DNA from: Lachnospiraceae bacterium | Lineage (GTDB): Bacteria > Bacillota_A > Clostridia > Lachnospirales > Lachnospiraceae | Reading direction: 5' to 3' | Assembly: GCA_024691045.1 (NCBI GenBank) | Contig: JAILOC010000146.1 | Span: 1 to 32,319 of the forward strand | DNA: 32,319 bases | In this document: in pieces, positions 16,385-23,870 of the stretch | Position numbering within the stretch: the first letter of the stretch is position 1 | How the letters are laid out: each line of letters begins with the position of its first letter | Notes under the pieces: model-generated | What the model was told of the DNA's origin: nothing | The model's input: only the letters and a program-made list of their open reading frames with translations | Databases searched by the model: none | Made by a program: the position numbers and the translations under genes

Positions 16385-16418
16385 GACAGTTAATGCCGAT
16401 ACGCGGTGCATGACTGTC
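16385..16418 (+). other. stem-loop between the AICAR transformylase gene and glnS
   Basis: GACAGT (16385-16390) pairs with ACTGTC (16413-16418), and ATGC (16393-16396) with GCAT (16408-16411), leaving a small asymmetric bulge. There is no T-run, so it is not a classic terminator. It may protect mRNA or adjust glnS expression. Confidence 0.35.
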
Positions 16419-16443
16419 AAGATAAAATATCAGGAGTTATAAA

Positions 16444-18117
16444 ATGGCAGAAACCGAAGAACGTTCCAAACATTTTATAGAGAATGAGATAGATAACGAC
16501 CTTGCCACGGGAAGGTTTGATCATGTTATGACCAGATTCCCTCCTGAGCCCAACGGTTACCTCCATATAGGCCATGCCAAGAGCATAATCCTTAATTCGG
16601 GAATGGCTCAGGAGTACGGCGGCAAGTTCAACCTCAGATTTGACGATACAAATCCTACCAAGGAGAAGACCGAGTTCGTCGAGTCCATTAAGGCGGACGT
16701 TTTATGGCTCGGTGCCGATTTCGAGGACAGGCTTTTCTTTGCATCCGATTATTTCGATCAGATGTATGAAGGTGCTGTCAAGCTCATCAAGAAGGGCAAG
16801 GCCTATGTTTCCGACCTGACCGCGGATGAAGTCAGGGAATACAGGGGAACCTTCGAACAGCCCGGCAAGGACGATCCCGGAAGGAACAGATCCGTTGAGG
16901 AAAACCTCGCTCTTTTCGAGGAAATGAAGGAAGGCAAGTACGCCGACGGTGAGAAGACCCTCAGGGCAAGGATCGATATGGCATCTCCCAACATCAACAT
17001 GAGAGATCCCGTCATCTACCGTGTCGCACATATGACCCATCACAGAACGGGTGACAAGTGGTGCATCTATCCCATGTATGATTTCGCACATCCCATCGAG
17101 GATGCCGTCGAGGGAATCACCCACTCACTCTGCACGCTTGAATTCGAAGACCACAGACCTCTTTATGACTGGGTTGTCAAGGAGCTCGAGTATCCCAATC
17201 CTCCCAGACAGATAGAGTTTGCGAAGATGTATCTTACCAATGTCGTCACCGGCAAGAGATATATCAAGAAGCTTGTTGAAAACGGCACCGTTGACGGATG
17301 GGACGATCCCAGACTTGTTTCCATCGCAGCGCTCAAGAGAAGAGGATTTACCCCTTCTTCCATCAGAAAGTTCGTAGAGCTCTGCGGTATCTCCAAGTCG
17401 CAGGCATCCGCAGATTATGCAGCACTTGAATATTGCATCAGGGAGGACCTTAAGCCCGTTGCAAAGCGTTACATGGCTGTTCTCGATCCCATCAAGCTCG
17501 TGATAGACAATTATCCCGAGGGACAGAGCGAGATGGTAACCGCTTCCAACAACCCTGAGAACGAAGAACTCGGAACAAGACAGGTTCCCTTTGAGAGAGA
17601 GCTTTACATCGAAAGAGACGACTTTATGGAAGAGCCTCCCAAGAAGTATTTCAGGCTTTTCCCCGGAAATGAAGTCAGACTTATGAACGCATACTATGTT
17701 ACCGCAGTATCCTGTGAGAAGGATGCGGACGGCAAGGTTACAGTCGTACACTGCACCTACGATCCCGAGACCAAGGGAGGCACATCTGCGGACGGACGTA
17801 AAGTCAAGGGTACCATCCACTGGGTTCCCGCATCGAGTGCCATCACTGCACAGGTAAGGCTTTACGAGAACCTCGTCGATGAGGAGAAGGGTGTATATGA
17901 CGAGAACGGTAACGTCAACCTCAATCCCAATTCACTTACCGTATGCGATAACTGCAAGCTTGAGCCCGCATTTGCAGGCGCACAGGCTTTCGACAGATTC
18001 CAGTTCGTAAGAAACGGCTTCTTCGTAGTCGACTGCAAGGATTCGACCGAAGACAAGCTTGTTTTCAACCGTATCGTGGGACTCAAGAGTTCATTTACCC
18101 TTCCCGCATCAAATTGA
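16444..18117 (+). CDS. glnS: glutaminyl-tRNA synthetase
   Basis: The 557-residue class I enzyme charges tRNA-Gln with glutamine. The N-terminal [15 protein letters not shown] holds the HIGH motif (41-44). RFDDTNP and the GlnRS catalytic core follow, then the C-terminal anticodon-binding beta barrels (from about residue 340). The second class I signature, normally MSKR/KMSKS, is replaced by VVTGKR at 267-272, which I recall as usual for Clostridia-type GlnRS. CAGGAG before the ATG sets the start. The DUF2225 gene follows 24 bases downstream, probably in the same transcript. Confidence 0.96.
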   Translation: MAETEERSKHFIENEIDNDLATGRFDHVMTRFPPEPNGYLHIGHAKSIILNSGMAQEYGGKFNLRFDDTNPTKEKTEFVESIKADVLWLGADFEDRLFFASDYFDQMYEGAVKLIKKGKAYVSDLTADEVREYRGTFEQPGKDDPGRNRSVEENLALFEEMKEGKYADGEKTLRARIDMASPNINMRDPVIYRVAHMTHHRTGDKWCIYPMYDFAHPIEDAVEGITHSLCTLEFEDHRPLYDWVVKELEYPNPPRQIEFAKMYLTNVVTGKRYIKKLVENGTVDGWDDPRLVSIAALKRRGFTPSSIRKFVELCGISKSQASADYAALEYCIREDLKPVAKRYMAVLDPIKLVIDNYPEGQSEMVTASNNPENEELGTRQVPFERELYIERDDFMEEPPKKYFRLFPGNEVRLMNAYYVTAVSCEKDADGKVTVVHCTYDPETKGGTSADGRKVKGTIHWVPASSAITAQVRLYENLVDEEKGVYDENGNVNLNPNSLTVCDNCKLEPAFAGAQAFDRFQFVRNGFFVVDCKDSTEDKLVFNRIVGLKSSFTLPASN

Positions 18118-18141
18118 TCAGATTATTTTTTGGAGGATATT

Positions 18142-18996
18142 ATGGCCGGTCTTTTATCCGGGCTTGAAAGCCTTGGTCTTGGAAAACTTGAAAATATAGA
18201 TATCTTCGAAAAAGAAAAAAAAGAAGAGAAGGCAGCCGCTGAGACAAATGTTCATAAGGAGCCGGAGTTTGTCGAAACGGACTTCATTTACGACAAGAGC
18301 TTCAAGTGTCCCGTATGTGATCAGCCTTTCAGCGCCAAGATAATGAAGACCGGAAAGGCCAAGCTCAAGAAGACGGATTTTGATCTCCGCCCCATCTACG
18401 AGGGCTTTGCCGCCGAGAAATATGATGTCCTTCTTTGCCCCGTCTGCGGATATGCCGCATTGGGAAGATATTTCACCTCGCTTCTTCCCACGCAGGTCAA
18501 GATGATCAAGGAGCAGATCAGCAGTAATGTCGTTCTTACCAAATACGACGATGAGACCTATTCCTTCGAACAGGCTCTTGAGCGTTACAAGCTGGCACTT
18601 GCTTGTGCGGTGGTAAAGCGTGGCAAGATGAGTGAGAAAGCTTATGTATGTCTCAGAACCGCGTGGCTCATGAGAAGCTACGGTGAGTATCTGGCAACTC
18701 AGGAAGGCGATAACAAGGCTTTGATAGAGTCATTAAAGGCCCAGGAAGCCGAGTACGAAGAGAATGCTTACAGGGGATTTTTGGAGGCAAGGACTTCCGA
18801 GAGTTCACCAATTGCCGGAATGGATTCCACAACACTTGATTATCTGCTTGCACAGCTTGCATTCCATCTGAAGGATTACACAACCTGCAGCAGGATGGTA
18901 TCCGGAATACTTACTTCGCCCGGAGCCAATGCAAGGATCAAGGACAAGGTAAGGGATCTTAAGGAGCAGCTGTCTCAGGTCAAAGACCAGAAGTAA
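18142..18996 (+). CDS. DUF2225 family protein
   Basis: This 284-residue cytoplasmic protein has two CPVC knuckles (FKCPVCDQPF and LLCPVCGYAALGRYF) that likely bind zinc, spaced as in DUF2225. The C-terminal half is helical and looks TPR-like (EQALERYKLALACAVVKRG; DYLLAQLAFHLKDYTTCSRM). I start at the ATG at 18142, because TGGAGG (18131-18136) is its ribosome site and overlaps the in-frame TTG at 18130. Function is unknown. It follows glnS closely. Confidence 0.87.
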   Translation: MAGLLSGLESLGLGKLENIDIFEKEKKEEKAAAETNVHKEPEFVETDFIYDKSFKCPVCDQPFSAKIMKTGKAKLKKTDFDLRPIYEGFAAEKYDVLLCPVCGYAALGRYFTSLLPTQVKMIKEQISSNVVLTKYDDETYSFEQALERYKLALACAVVKRGKMSEKAYVCLRTAWLMRSYGEYLATQEGDNKALIESLKAQEAEYEENAYRGFLEARTSESSPIAGMDSTTLDYLLAQLAFHLKDYTTCSRMVSGILTSPGANARIKDKVRDLKEQLSQVKDQK

Positions 18997-19029
18997 GCGC
19001 TGCTTTCCGGGGAGGATCCGGGAAGGATA

Positions 19030-19043
19030 TCTGTCCGGACAGA
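19030..19043 (+). promoter_or_regulatory. 14-base palindrome before the EAL gene
   Basis: TCTGTCCGGACAGA is a perfect palindrome 27 bases upstream of a TATAAT box and has no T-run. It could be an operator. Confidence 0.3.
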
Positions 19044-19047
19044 CAAG

Positions 19048-19075
19048 TTAATATTGTGATAGTTCTGCATATAAT
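19048..19075 (+). promoter_or_regulatory. candidate promoter of the EAL gene
   Basis: A perfect TATAAT (19070-19075) has a weak -35 (TTAATA, 19048-19053) at 16 bases. It sits only about 15 bases before the start codon, so the leader would be very short. Confidence 0.35.
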
Positions 19076-19090
19076 GAGGGGAGAGATTTT

Positions 19091-20821
19091 ATGTCAGAAG
19101 ATTATATCATCACTAAATCAGGCGGGATCATTCCTACCGGTCTGCCCGGCGGCTTTTTTATATATGAAGCCCAGGGGGAGCAGAGCATCCTGTATGCCGA
19201 GCCGAATGTTATAAGACTTTACGACTGCGATTCCTTTGAAGAATTCTATGAGTATGTCGGTGGAACATTCAGCGGAATGGTCCATCCGGATGATATTCAC
19301 AAGGTCCAGAACCAGATAGTAGCTCAGACCACGGCTTCGGACAAAAGACACGATTATGTAAGATACCGCATTATCACCAAAAAGGGTGAAGTAAAATTCA
19401 TCGAGGATTTCGGACATCTTCTCCATTGGCGGAACGGCAAGAGCTTCTTCTATGTCTTTATCGTTGACGTAGACCAGAACGAATTCTTTAACGAAAACCG
19501 TAATTCATTCGCTGAGGCCGAGCTCCTCAGCTCCCATCAGGATACGGATCCCCTGACGGGACTTTTCAATATGTCATTCTTCTATCATCAGGTTGCGATG
19601 GACCTCAGTTCGCTCGTGCCCTGGAAAGGAGATATGGCATTCATTCATTTCGATATTCCCAATTTTAAGCTATATAACGAAAGATACGGCTTCAATGCCG
19701 GAGATAACCTGCTATGTGACTTTAGCAGGGCTATTGTGAGTGCGTTTAATTCCAGCATCGTTTCAAGGTTTTCGGATGATCATTTCGTTGTCTTTTCCAA
19801 AAATTCGAGAGATGAGGTGCTGAATCAGGTCGAGCAGGTCTATAAGACAATGCTCAACTCCGAAGATACGACCGCGAGGGTCAGGATAAAGGCAGGTATC
19901 TACTTCCCCGAAGACAGACGTCCGGAGGTCGGTCTTTCCTGCGATCATGCAAGACTTGCCTGCAACAGCATAAAGAGCAGGCATGACTATTATTACTGTA
20001 TATATGACGAGGCACTCCGCGAGAAGCTCAGAAGACAGCAGTATGTTGTGGATCATGTCGAGGAAGCTGTCGCTAAAGAATACATCAAGGTATTCTATCA
20101 GCCGGTCATAAATCTGGGGAGCGGCAAGATCTGCGGATATGAGGCACTCGTACGCTGGATAGATCCCGTCATTGGTTTCCTTTCACCCGGAGATTTCATA
20201 GAGACACTCGAACAGTTCCATCTGATCCATCTGGTCGACCGGTTCGTGATAAAGAAAGTCTGCGAGGATTATAAGAACCTGAAGGATGCCGGAGAGGATG
20301 TCGTGCCCGTATCCCTTAATATATCAAGGCTTGATTTCGAGCTTTGCGATATATTCGGAATACTTGAAGCTACAAGAGAAGAGTATGATGTCCCCCGCAG
20401 TATGCTGGATATTGAGATCACGGAGAGTGCGCTCAATGACAATGTTAAATACATCAGTCATGAATGTGATAAGATGCGCACCAAGGGATACAGTCTGTGG
20501 CTGGATGATTTCGGAAGCGGATACTCCTCCCTTAATACGATCGCAGAGTATGATTTTGATGTTCTTAAGCTGGATATGATATTCCTGCGTTCATTTGATA
20601 CGAATCTCAGGTCGCGTGAGCTTATGCGCTATATCATCAAGGGAGCCTGCGGATTGGGACTGAATACACTGTGTGAGGGCGTTGAGACGGAGGAACAATG
20701 CAGGTTCCTGCAGATGACCGGCTGTGACAAAGCCCAGGGTTTTTATTTCGGAAAGCCGATGCCCATGGAGGAAACCAGGGCATTTACAAGGGAAAAGGGG
20801 CTTGTCTGGGAAAAGAACTAA
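19091..20821 (+). CDS. PAS / degenerate GGDEF / EAL c-di-GMP phosphodiesterase
   Basis: The 576-residue soluble protein has a PAS-like sensor (about 15-130) with a typical HPDD turn, a GGDEF fold (about 150-305) and an EAL domain (about 325-565). The GGDEF signature is SDDHF (228-232), so cyclase activity is not expected. The domain may still bind GTP as a regulator. The EAL site looks complete: EAL 351-353, Asn410, Glu442 and Glu445, Asp472-Asp473, Lys493, Glu529 and Gln549. It is therefore predicted to hydrolyse c-di-GMP. GGGGAG precedes the ATG. It is the last plus-strand gene before the convergent terminator. Confidence 0.92.
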   Translation: MSEDYIITKSGGIIPTGLPGGFFIYEAQGEQSILYAEPNVIRLYDCDSFEEFYEYVGGTFSGMVHPDDIHKVQNQIVAQTTASDKRHDYVRYRIITKKGEVKFIEDFGHLLHWRNGKSFFYVFIVDVDQNEFFNENRNSFAEAELLSSHQDTDPLTGLFNMSFFYHQVAMDLSSLVPWKGDMAFIHFDIPNFKLYNERYGFNAGDNLLCDFSRAIVSAFNSSIVSRFSDDHFVVFSKNSRDEVLNQVEQVYKTMLNSEDTTARVRIKAGIYFPEDRRPEVGLSCDHARLACNSIKSRHDYYYCIYDEALREKLRRQQYVVDHVEEAVAKEYIKVFYQPVINLGSGKICGYEALVRWIDPVIGFLSPGDFIETLEQFHLIHLVDRFVIKKVCEDYKNLKDAGEDVVPVSLNISRLDFELCDIFGILEATREEYDVPRSMLDIEITESALNDNVKYISHECDKMRTKGYSLWLDDFGSGYSSLNTIAEYDFDVLKLDMIFLRSFDTNLRSRELMRYIIKGACGLGLNTLCEGVETEEQCRFLQMTGCDKAQGFYFGKPMPMEETRAFTREKGLVWEKN

Positions 20822-20861
20822 CAGCGTAAGCCGTCCCCTCTGTTTTCCCCTGTTTATAAAA

Positions 20862-20891
20862 AAAGGGGATAGCCTTGCGGCTATCCCCTTT
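20862..20891. terminator. bidirectional terminator
   Basis: AAAGGGGATAGCC (20862-20874) pairs perfectly with GGCTATCCCCTTT (20879-20891) over a TTGC loop. On the minus strand it runs into seven T, so it serves the gene at 20906 best; on the plus strand only three T follow. Confidence 0.88.
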
Positions 20892-20905
20892 GATGTGCAT
20901 CTGAT

Positions 20906-21358
20906 TTATTTATCTACTTCTTCGGAAGTTCCTTCGGCTTTATCGCTGTCATCAAAGAACTCTTCAACAGTCTTTCCTGCTTCCTGAACGGCTTCCTTGG
21001 CTGTCTCTGAGAGGGGGGTGAAATCTGCTTCCTCATCCTCATCGTCCTCGAAATCCTCAAACAGATCGTCGAGATCGTCGGATGCGGCGAATTTATCCTT
21101 CACCTTGGAATATGCCTCCTTGGCACTCTTGGATACCTTGCCTGCGGTGGTCTTGGCAGACTCGGTAAACTTCTTGGCTACCTCGGAAATATTGTCCAGA
21201 GAGGTATATGAACGGGTGGGAGCTTCCTGTGCATCTTCATCATCTCCGTCGAGAATGATGGGCTCCTCCTTCTTCTGATAATAATAATATGCTGCCGCTG
21301 CGGCTACGGTGCCGATAACTGCAGTACCTAACAGGAATTTACCGAATTTTTTACTCAT
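20906..21358 (-). CDS. small membrane-anchored acidic protein (YtxH-like)
   Basis: The 150-residue protein starts with a short positive tail and one hydrophobic helix (about 7-27, ending in a run of tyrosines). An amphipathic, Ala/Lys-rich helix follows (about 55-90, with repeated K/S/A spacing), then an acidic C-terminus with runs of Asp and Glu. This matches YtxH-type proteins, whose role is poorly known (stress and envelope in Bacillus). AAAGGAG before the ATG supports the start. It has its own promoter and a shared terminator, so it is monocistronic. Confidence 0.85.
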   Translation of the reverse strand: MSKKFGKFLLGTAVIGTVAAAAAYYYYQKKEEPIILDGDDEDAQEAPTRSYTSLDNISEVAKKFTESAKTTAGKVSKSAKEAYSKVKDKFAASDDLDDLFEDFEDDEDEEADFTPLSETAKEAVQEAGKTVEEFFDDSDKAEGTSEEVDK

Positions 21359-21406
21359 GACAGACTCCTTTCAGAAGTTCGTGATTCGCTTTTTGGGCGT
21401 AAGACC

Positions 21407-21434
21407 ATTTTAATATAAATCTTCTCATTGTAAA
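21407..21434 (-). promoter_or_regulatory. promoter of the YtxH-like gene
   Basis: On the minus strand TTTACA (21434-21429), a 16-base spacer and TAAAAT (21412-21407) lie about 50 bases before the start codon. Confidence 0.5.
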
Positions 21435-21621
21435 AGGGAAAAATCATTAAGTTTTCTTTCATTTCCGAGTGCTGTGATCTGAAAGCCGGAAAATGATCCC
21501 TGTCCCGGGAATGGGTTGATCAGAAAATCTGTCTTCGGAAAAAACGGATACGCTTTCCCGGAATGCCGGATCAAAAAATACCCCTCCCGATAGGGCGGAT
21601 GAACATAAGGATAAAAGCACT

Positions 21622-21679
21622 GTTAAGTAAAATATCACATATTATAATATTGCGTTTAGTAAACTAGCGATTACTTAAC
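21622..21679. promoter_or_regulatory. three GTTWAGTAA motifs around a TATAAT box
   Basis: GTTAAGTAA occurs at 21622-21630 and inverted at 21671-21679, and GTTTAGTAA at 21654-21662 (itself the palindrome GTTTAGTAAAC, 21654-21664). A perfect TATAAT lies at 21643-21648 between them. The arrangement suggests a regulated promoter pointing to the right. Confidence 0.45.
21646..21665 (+). repeat. dif-like near-repeat, copy A
   Basis: AATATTGCGTTTAGTAAACT matches copy B at 22109-22128 with only two single-base indels. Its right half differs at 2 of 11 bases from the XerD arm of the Bacillus dif site as I remember it. Confidence 0.4.
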
Positions 21680-21726
21680 GAATGACCGCGTTGATTAGCG
21701 GATGGCTATGCCCGGAAGAGGTATTT

Positions 21727-21942
21727 ATGTCATGTGATCTGCAGGAGCCTGAAATTTTTGAGCCCTATCCGGTGAATTCAGGTTCCAAAAAAGAAGAGGA
21801 AGGAGAAAAGTCTGCGAAAGATTTTTTGGTGACGATTTTGGGCTCAAAAAATGACATGAAGATTTTATATTGTGTGTTGTGTATACAAAATTACGATGAC
21901 GACACTTGTGTTAGTTTTTATGATGTCAATTATTGTGGATAA
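21727..21942 (+). CDS. doubtful small ORF (71 codons)
   Basis: An ATG at 21727 with AGAGG five bases upstream opens 71 codons (MSCDLQEPEIFEPYPVN...). There is a Lys/Glu patch and then a hydrophobic, Cys-containing end. I recognise no family, and the composition is AT-rich and not typical of a folded protein. The stop codon lies inside a DnaA-box-like sequence. The upstream TATAAT at 21643 could drive it. It may be a small regulated protein or chance. Confidence 0.22.
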   Translation: MSCDLQEPEIFEPYPVNSGSKKEEEGEKSAKDFLVTILGSKNDMKILYCVLCIQNYDDDTCVSFYDVNYCG

Positions 21943-21993
21943 CTTTCCTTTGGAAATTCGGACAAATCTCCTATTTTTCCACAGACGTCTGTG
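21934..21993. promoter_or_regulatory. pair of DnaA-box-like sites with a 14-base palindrome
   Basis: TGTGGATAA (21934-21942) is the exact complement of the DnaA box TTATCCACA. TTTTCCACA (21975-21983) is a one-mismatch box in the opposite orientation. The second overlaps the perfect palindrome CACAGACGTCTGTG (21980-21993). Confidence 0.4.
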
Positions 21994-22108
21994 TCATAAA
22001 GTGGAAATGTGACAATGAATTTAGCGGAAAAACTTTCAAGATAATAGTTGGTTGCAAATAAAATGCGAATACTTTATACGATTTTATGTCTGCTGACAAA
22101 GATGTCAA

Positions 22109-22128
22109 AATATTGGTTTATGTAAACT
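22109..22128 (+). repeat. dif-like near-repeat, copy B
   Basis: AATATTGGTTTATGTAAACT ends in TTATGTAAACT (22118-22128), which equals the XerD arm of the Bacillus dif site as I remember it. ACTTCCTAT, resembling the other arm, lies 10 bases further on (22139-22147), in the wrong order for a normal dif. Confidence 0.4.
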
Positions 22129-22167
22129 GATACACATCACTTCCTATTCCGAAAGAAATATAAGCAC

Positions 22168-22209
22168 AAAAAAGTCCCCTGCGCAGTGAAAACCGTTCGC
22201 AGGGGACTT
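22168..22209 (-). terminator. rho-independent terminator of the HerA-like gene
   Basis: A perfect 12-bp stem (22172-22183 with 22198-22209) and 14-base loop run into T residues on the minus strand. Confidence 0.88.
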
Positions 22210-22228
22210 AACAGTTGAGGAATTAAGT

Positions 22229-23788
22229 TTATGACTTAAAGAACACTCCGAGGAAGTTTCTTCCGATGCTCGATCCGATGTTTCCGCCGAGGGTCTTTCC
22301 GAACTTTCCGCCGATCGCACCGCCCACCGTTTTACCGACTTCACGGCCTACGGTTCCGGCTCCGGTCTTGGCAACGCTCTGTGCTGCCTTGGCTGTTTTG
22401 TAGCTCATTGAGTTCTTGTCAGGCTTGGCGGGCTTTCCCTGTGCGGGTGCAGTGCCCGGTGCGGGCTGACCTGCGGGTAATTCACCCTCTACAAGTGTCT
22501 GGTTTCTCTGAAGGAACTCATATGCCGAATCCCTGTCGAAATAATCGCTGTATCTGTTAAATAATCCGCTTCCCCTGATCACGCTGTCTCTGGTGGAATC
22601 GTCAATTGAACCCATAAGCGAACAGGGAGGAAGGATCTTGGTGTTTTCAACCATTGTGGGAACACCCTTTTCATCGAGGACGGATACTAGCGCTTCTCCG
22701 GTTCCCAGGGAGAGGAGAGTTTCGTAGGTATCGAATTCGGGATTGACTACGAAGCTCATGGCAGCTGCCTTGGCTCTCTTTTGCTCTGCTGGAGTGTATG
22801 CGTGAAGAGCGTGCTCAATTTTATTACCGAGCTGTGCCAGGATCTCATCGGGAATGTCTCCGGGGTTCTGCGTTACGAAGAAGATTCCCACACCTTTGGA
22901 TCTTATGAGCTTGATCACCTGCTCGATCCTGTTCATCAGGGTCTTGGGTGCGTTATCAAACAGCATGTGTGCTTCATCGAAAAAGAAGACCATCTTGGGC
23001 TTGTCGAGGTCGCCGACCTCGGGAAGTGACTCGAAAAGCTCGCTCATCATCCAGAGAAGGAATGTTGCGTACATATCGGGATGATTGATGAGCTTCTGGC
23101 AATCCAGTACCTGAATGGTTCCCTTATCGGAATCCCTGCGGAGCCAGTCGTTGATATCAAGTGCCGGCTCGCCGAAGAAATACTCGGCTCCTTCGCTCTC
23201 TAAGGTCACAAGTGATCTTATTATCGCGTTTACGCTCTGTCTTGCGATGGTTCCGTATTCGGAAGCGTATTCCTTGGCATGGTCCGCTACGTAATTGAGC
23301 ATGGACTTAAGGTCCTTGGTATCGATCAGCAGCATGTTGTTGTCATCGGCGATCTTGAAGATCATGGCAAGAACATGGGACTGGGTATCGTTGAGACCGA
23401 GGATCCTTGCGAGAAGAAGAGGACCCATCTCTGAAATGGTTGTTCTTAAGGGCATTCCCTTTTCCGCATATACATCCCAGAAATTGGTGGGATATGAATC
23501 GAAAGCAAATCCCTCATCCTTCAATCCGAATCTCTCGATCCTGGCCTGCATATCCTCGGAATCCTTACCGGGCTGGCAAAAGCCCGCCAGATCTCCCTTG
23601 ACATCGGCTAAGAATACGGGAACTCCCATATCGGAAAAGCTTTCGGCAAGGACCTTCAGGGTGATGGTCTTACCCGTTCCGGTAGCTCCGCAGATCATAC
23701 CGTGGCGGTTAGCCATCTTGGGATAGATGCAGATCTTCTTGTCTCCGCTCTTTCCCAGAAAAATAGTTCCGGACTGCTTATCGTACAT
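22229..23788 (-). CDS. HerA-like / DUF853 ATPase (helicase-like)
   Basis: The 519-residue P-loop ATPase of the FtsK/HerA superfamily resembles DUF853 proteins such as E. coli YjgR. Walker A is GATGTGKT (34-41) and Walker B is FFFDEAH (268-274). VTQNPGDIPDEIL is the sensor segment, and QLGNKIEHALHAYTP is typical of the family. The C-terminus (about 475-515) is rich in glycine zippers (GxxxG), also usual for it. The family is probably a DNA translocase or packaging-type motor, but its role is unsettled. GAGGAGG precedes the ATG. It lies 82 bases after the ABC exporter gene and may be partly co-transcribed, since the intervening hairpin is weak. Confidence 0.9.
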   Translation of the reverse strand: MYDKQSGTIFLGKSGDKKICIYPKMANRHGMICGATGTGKTITLKVLAESFSDMGVPVFLADVKGDLAGFCQPGKDSEDMQARIERFGLKDEGFAFDSYPTNFWDVYAEKGMPLRTTISEMGPLLLARILGLNDTQSHVLAMIFKIADDNNMLLIDTKDLKSMLNYVADHAKEYASEYGTIARQSVNAIIRSLVTLESEGAEYFFGEPALDINDWLRRDSDKGTIQVLDCQKLINHPDMYATFLLWMMSELFESLPEVGDLDKPKMVFFFDEAHMLFDNAPKTLMNRIEQVIKLIRSKGVGIFFVTQNPGDIPDEILAQLGNKIEHALHAYTPAEQKRAKAAAMSFVVNPEFDTYETLLSLGTGEALVSVLDEKGVPTMVENTKILPPCSLMGSIDDSTRDSVIRGSGLFNRYSDYFDRDSAYEFLQRNQTLVEGELPAGQPAPGTAPAQGKPAKPDKNSMSYKTAKAAQSVAKTGAGTVGREVGKTVGGAIGGKFGKTLGGNIGSSIGRNFLGVFFKS

Positions 23789-23835
23789 TTCCTGTCCTCC
23801 TCATATGTAATAATATGCGTTATAAAAATAGGTTC

Positions 23836-23855
23836 TATGCCGGTTTTGCGGCATA
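23836..23855 (-). terminator. weak hairpin between ABC exporter and HerA-like gene
   Basis: TATGCCG (23836-23842) pairs with CGGCATA (23849-23855). On the minus strand T-rich sequence begins only about eight bases later, so it probably reduces rather than stops read-through. Confidence 0.35.
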
Positions 23856-23870
23856 AATGCTATAAATAAC

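Larger units (their letters stand above)
21435..22167. other. AT-rich island without a confident gene
   Basis: This stretch has no recognisable protein or RNA gene apart from a doubtful 71-codon frame. It holds two near-identical 20-base sites (21646 and 22109), three copies of GTTWAGTAA around a TATAAT box, two DnaA-box-like sequences and a 14-base palindrome. Its AT content is visibly higher than that of the flanking genes. The part at 21435-21600 has several CCGG/CCCGGG inverted pieces but no clear fold. Confidence 0.6.

Noticed and set aside
16444..18117. Loss of activity of GlnRS because MSKR is replaced by VTGKR
   Set aside because: I recall the same change in other Clostridia GlnRS, and the rest of the core is intact, so it looks like a family variant.
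18130..18141. TTG at 18130 as start of the DUF2225 protein
   Set aside because: The TTG overlaps the GGAGG ribosome site, which is correctly spaced for the ATG at 18142.
21934..21993. Chromosomal origin of replication
   Set aside because: Only two DnaA-like boxes are present, dnaA/dnaN/rpmH are not nearby, and neighbouring genes point toward each other rather than away.
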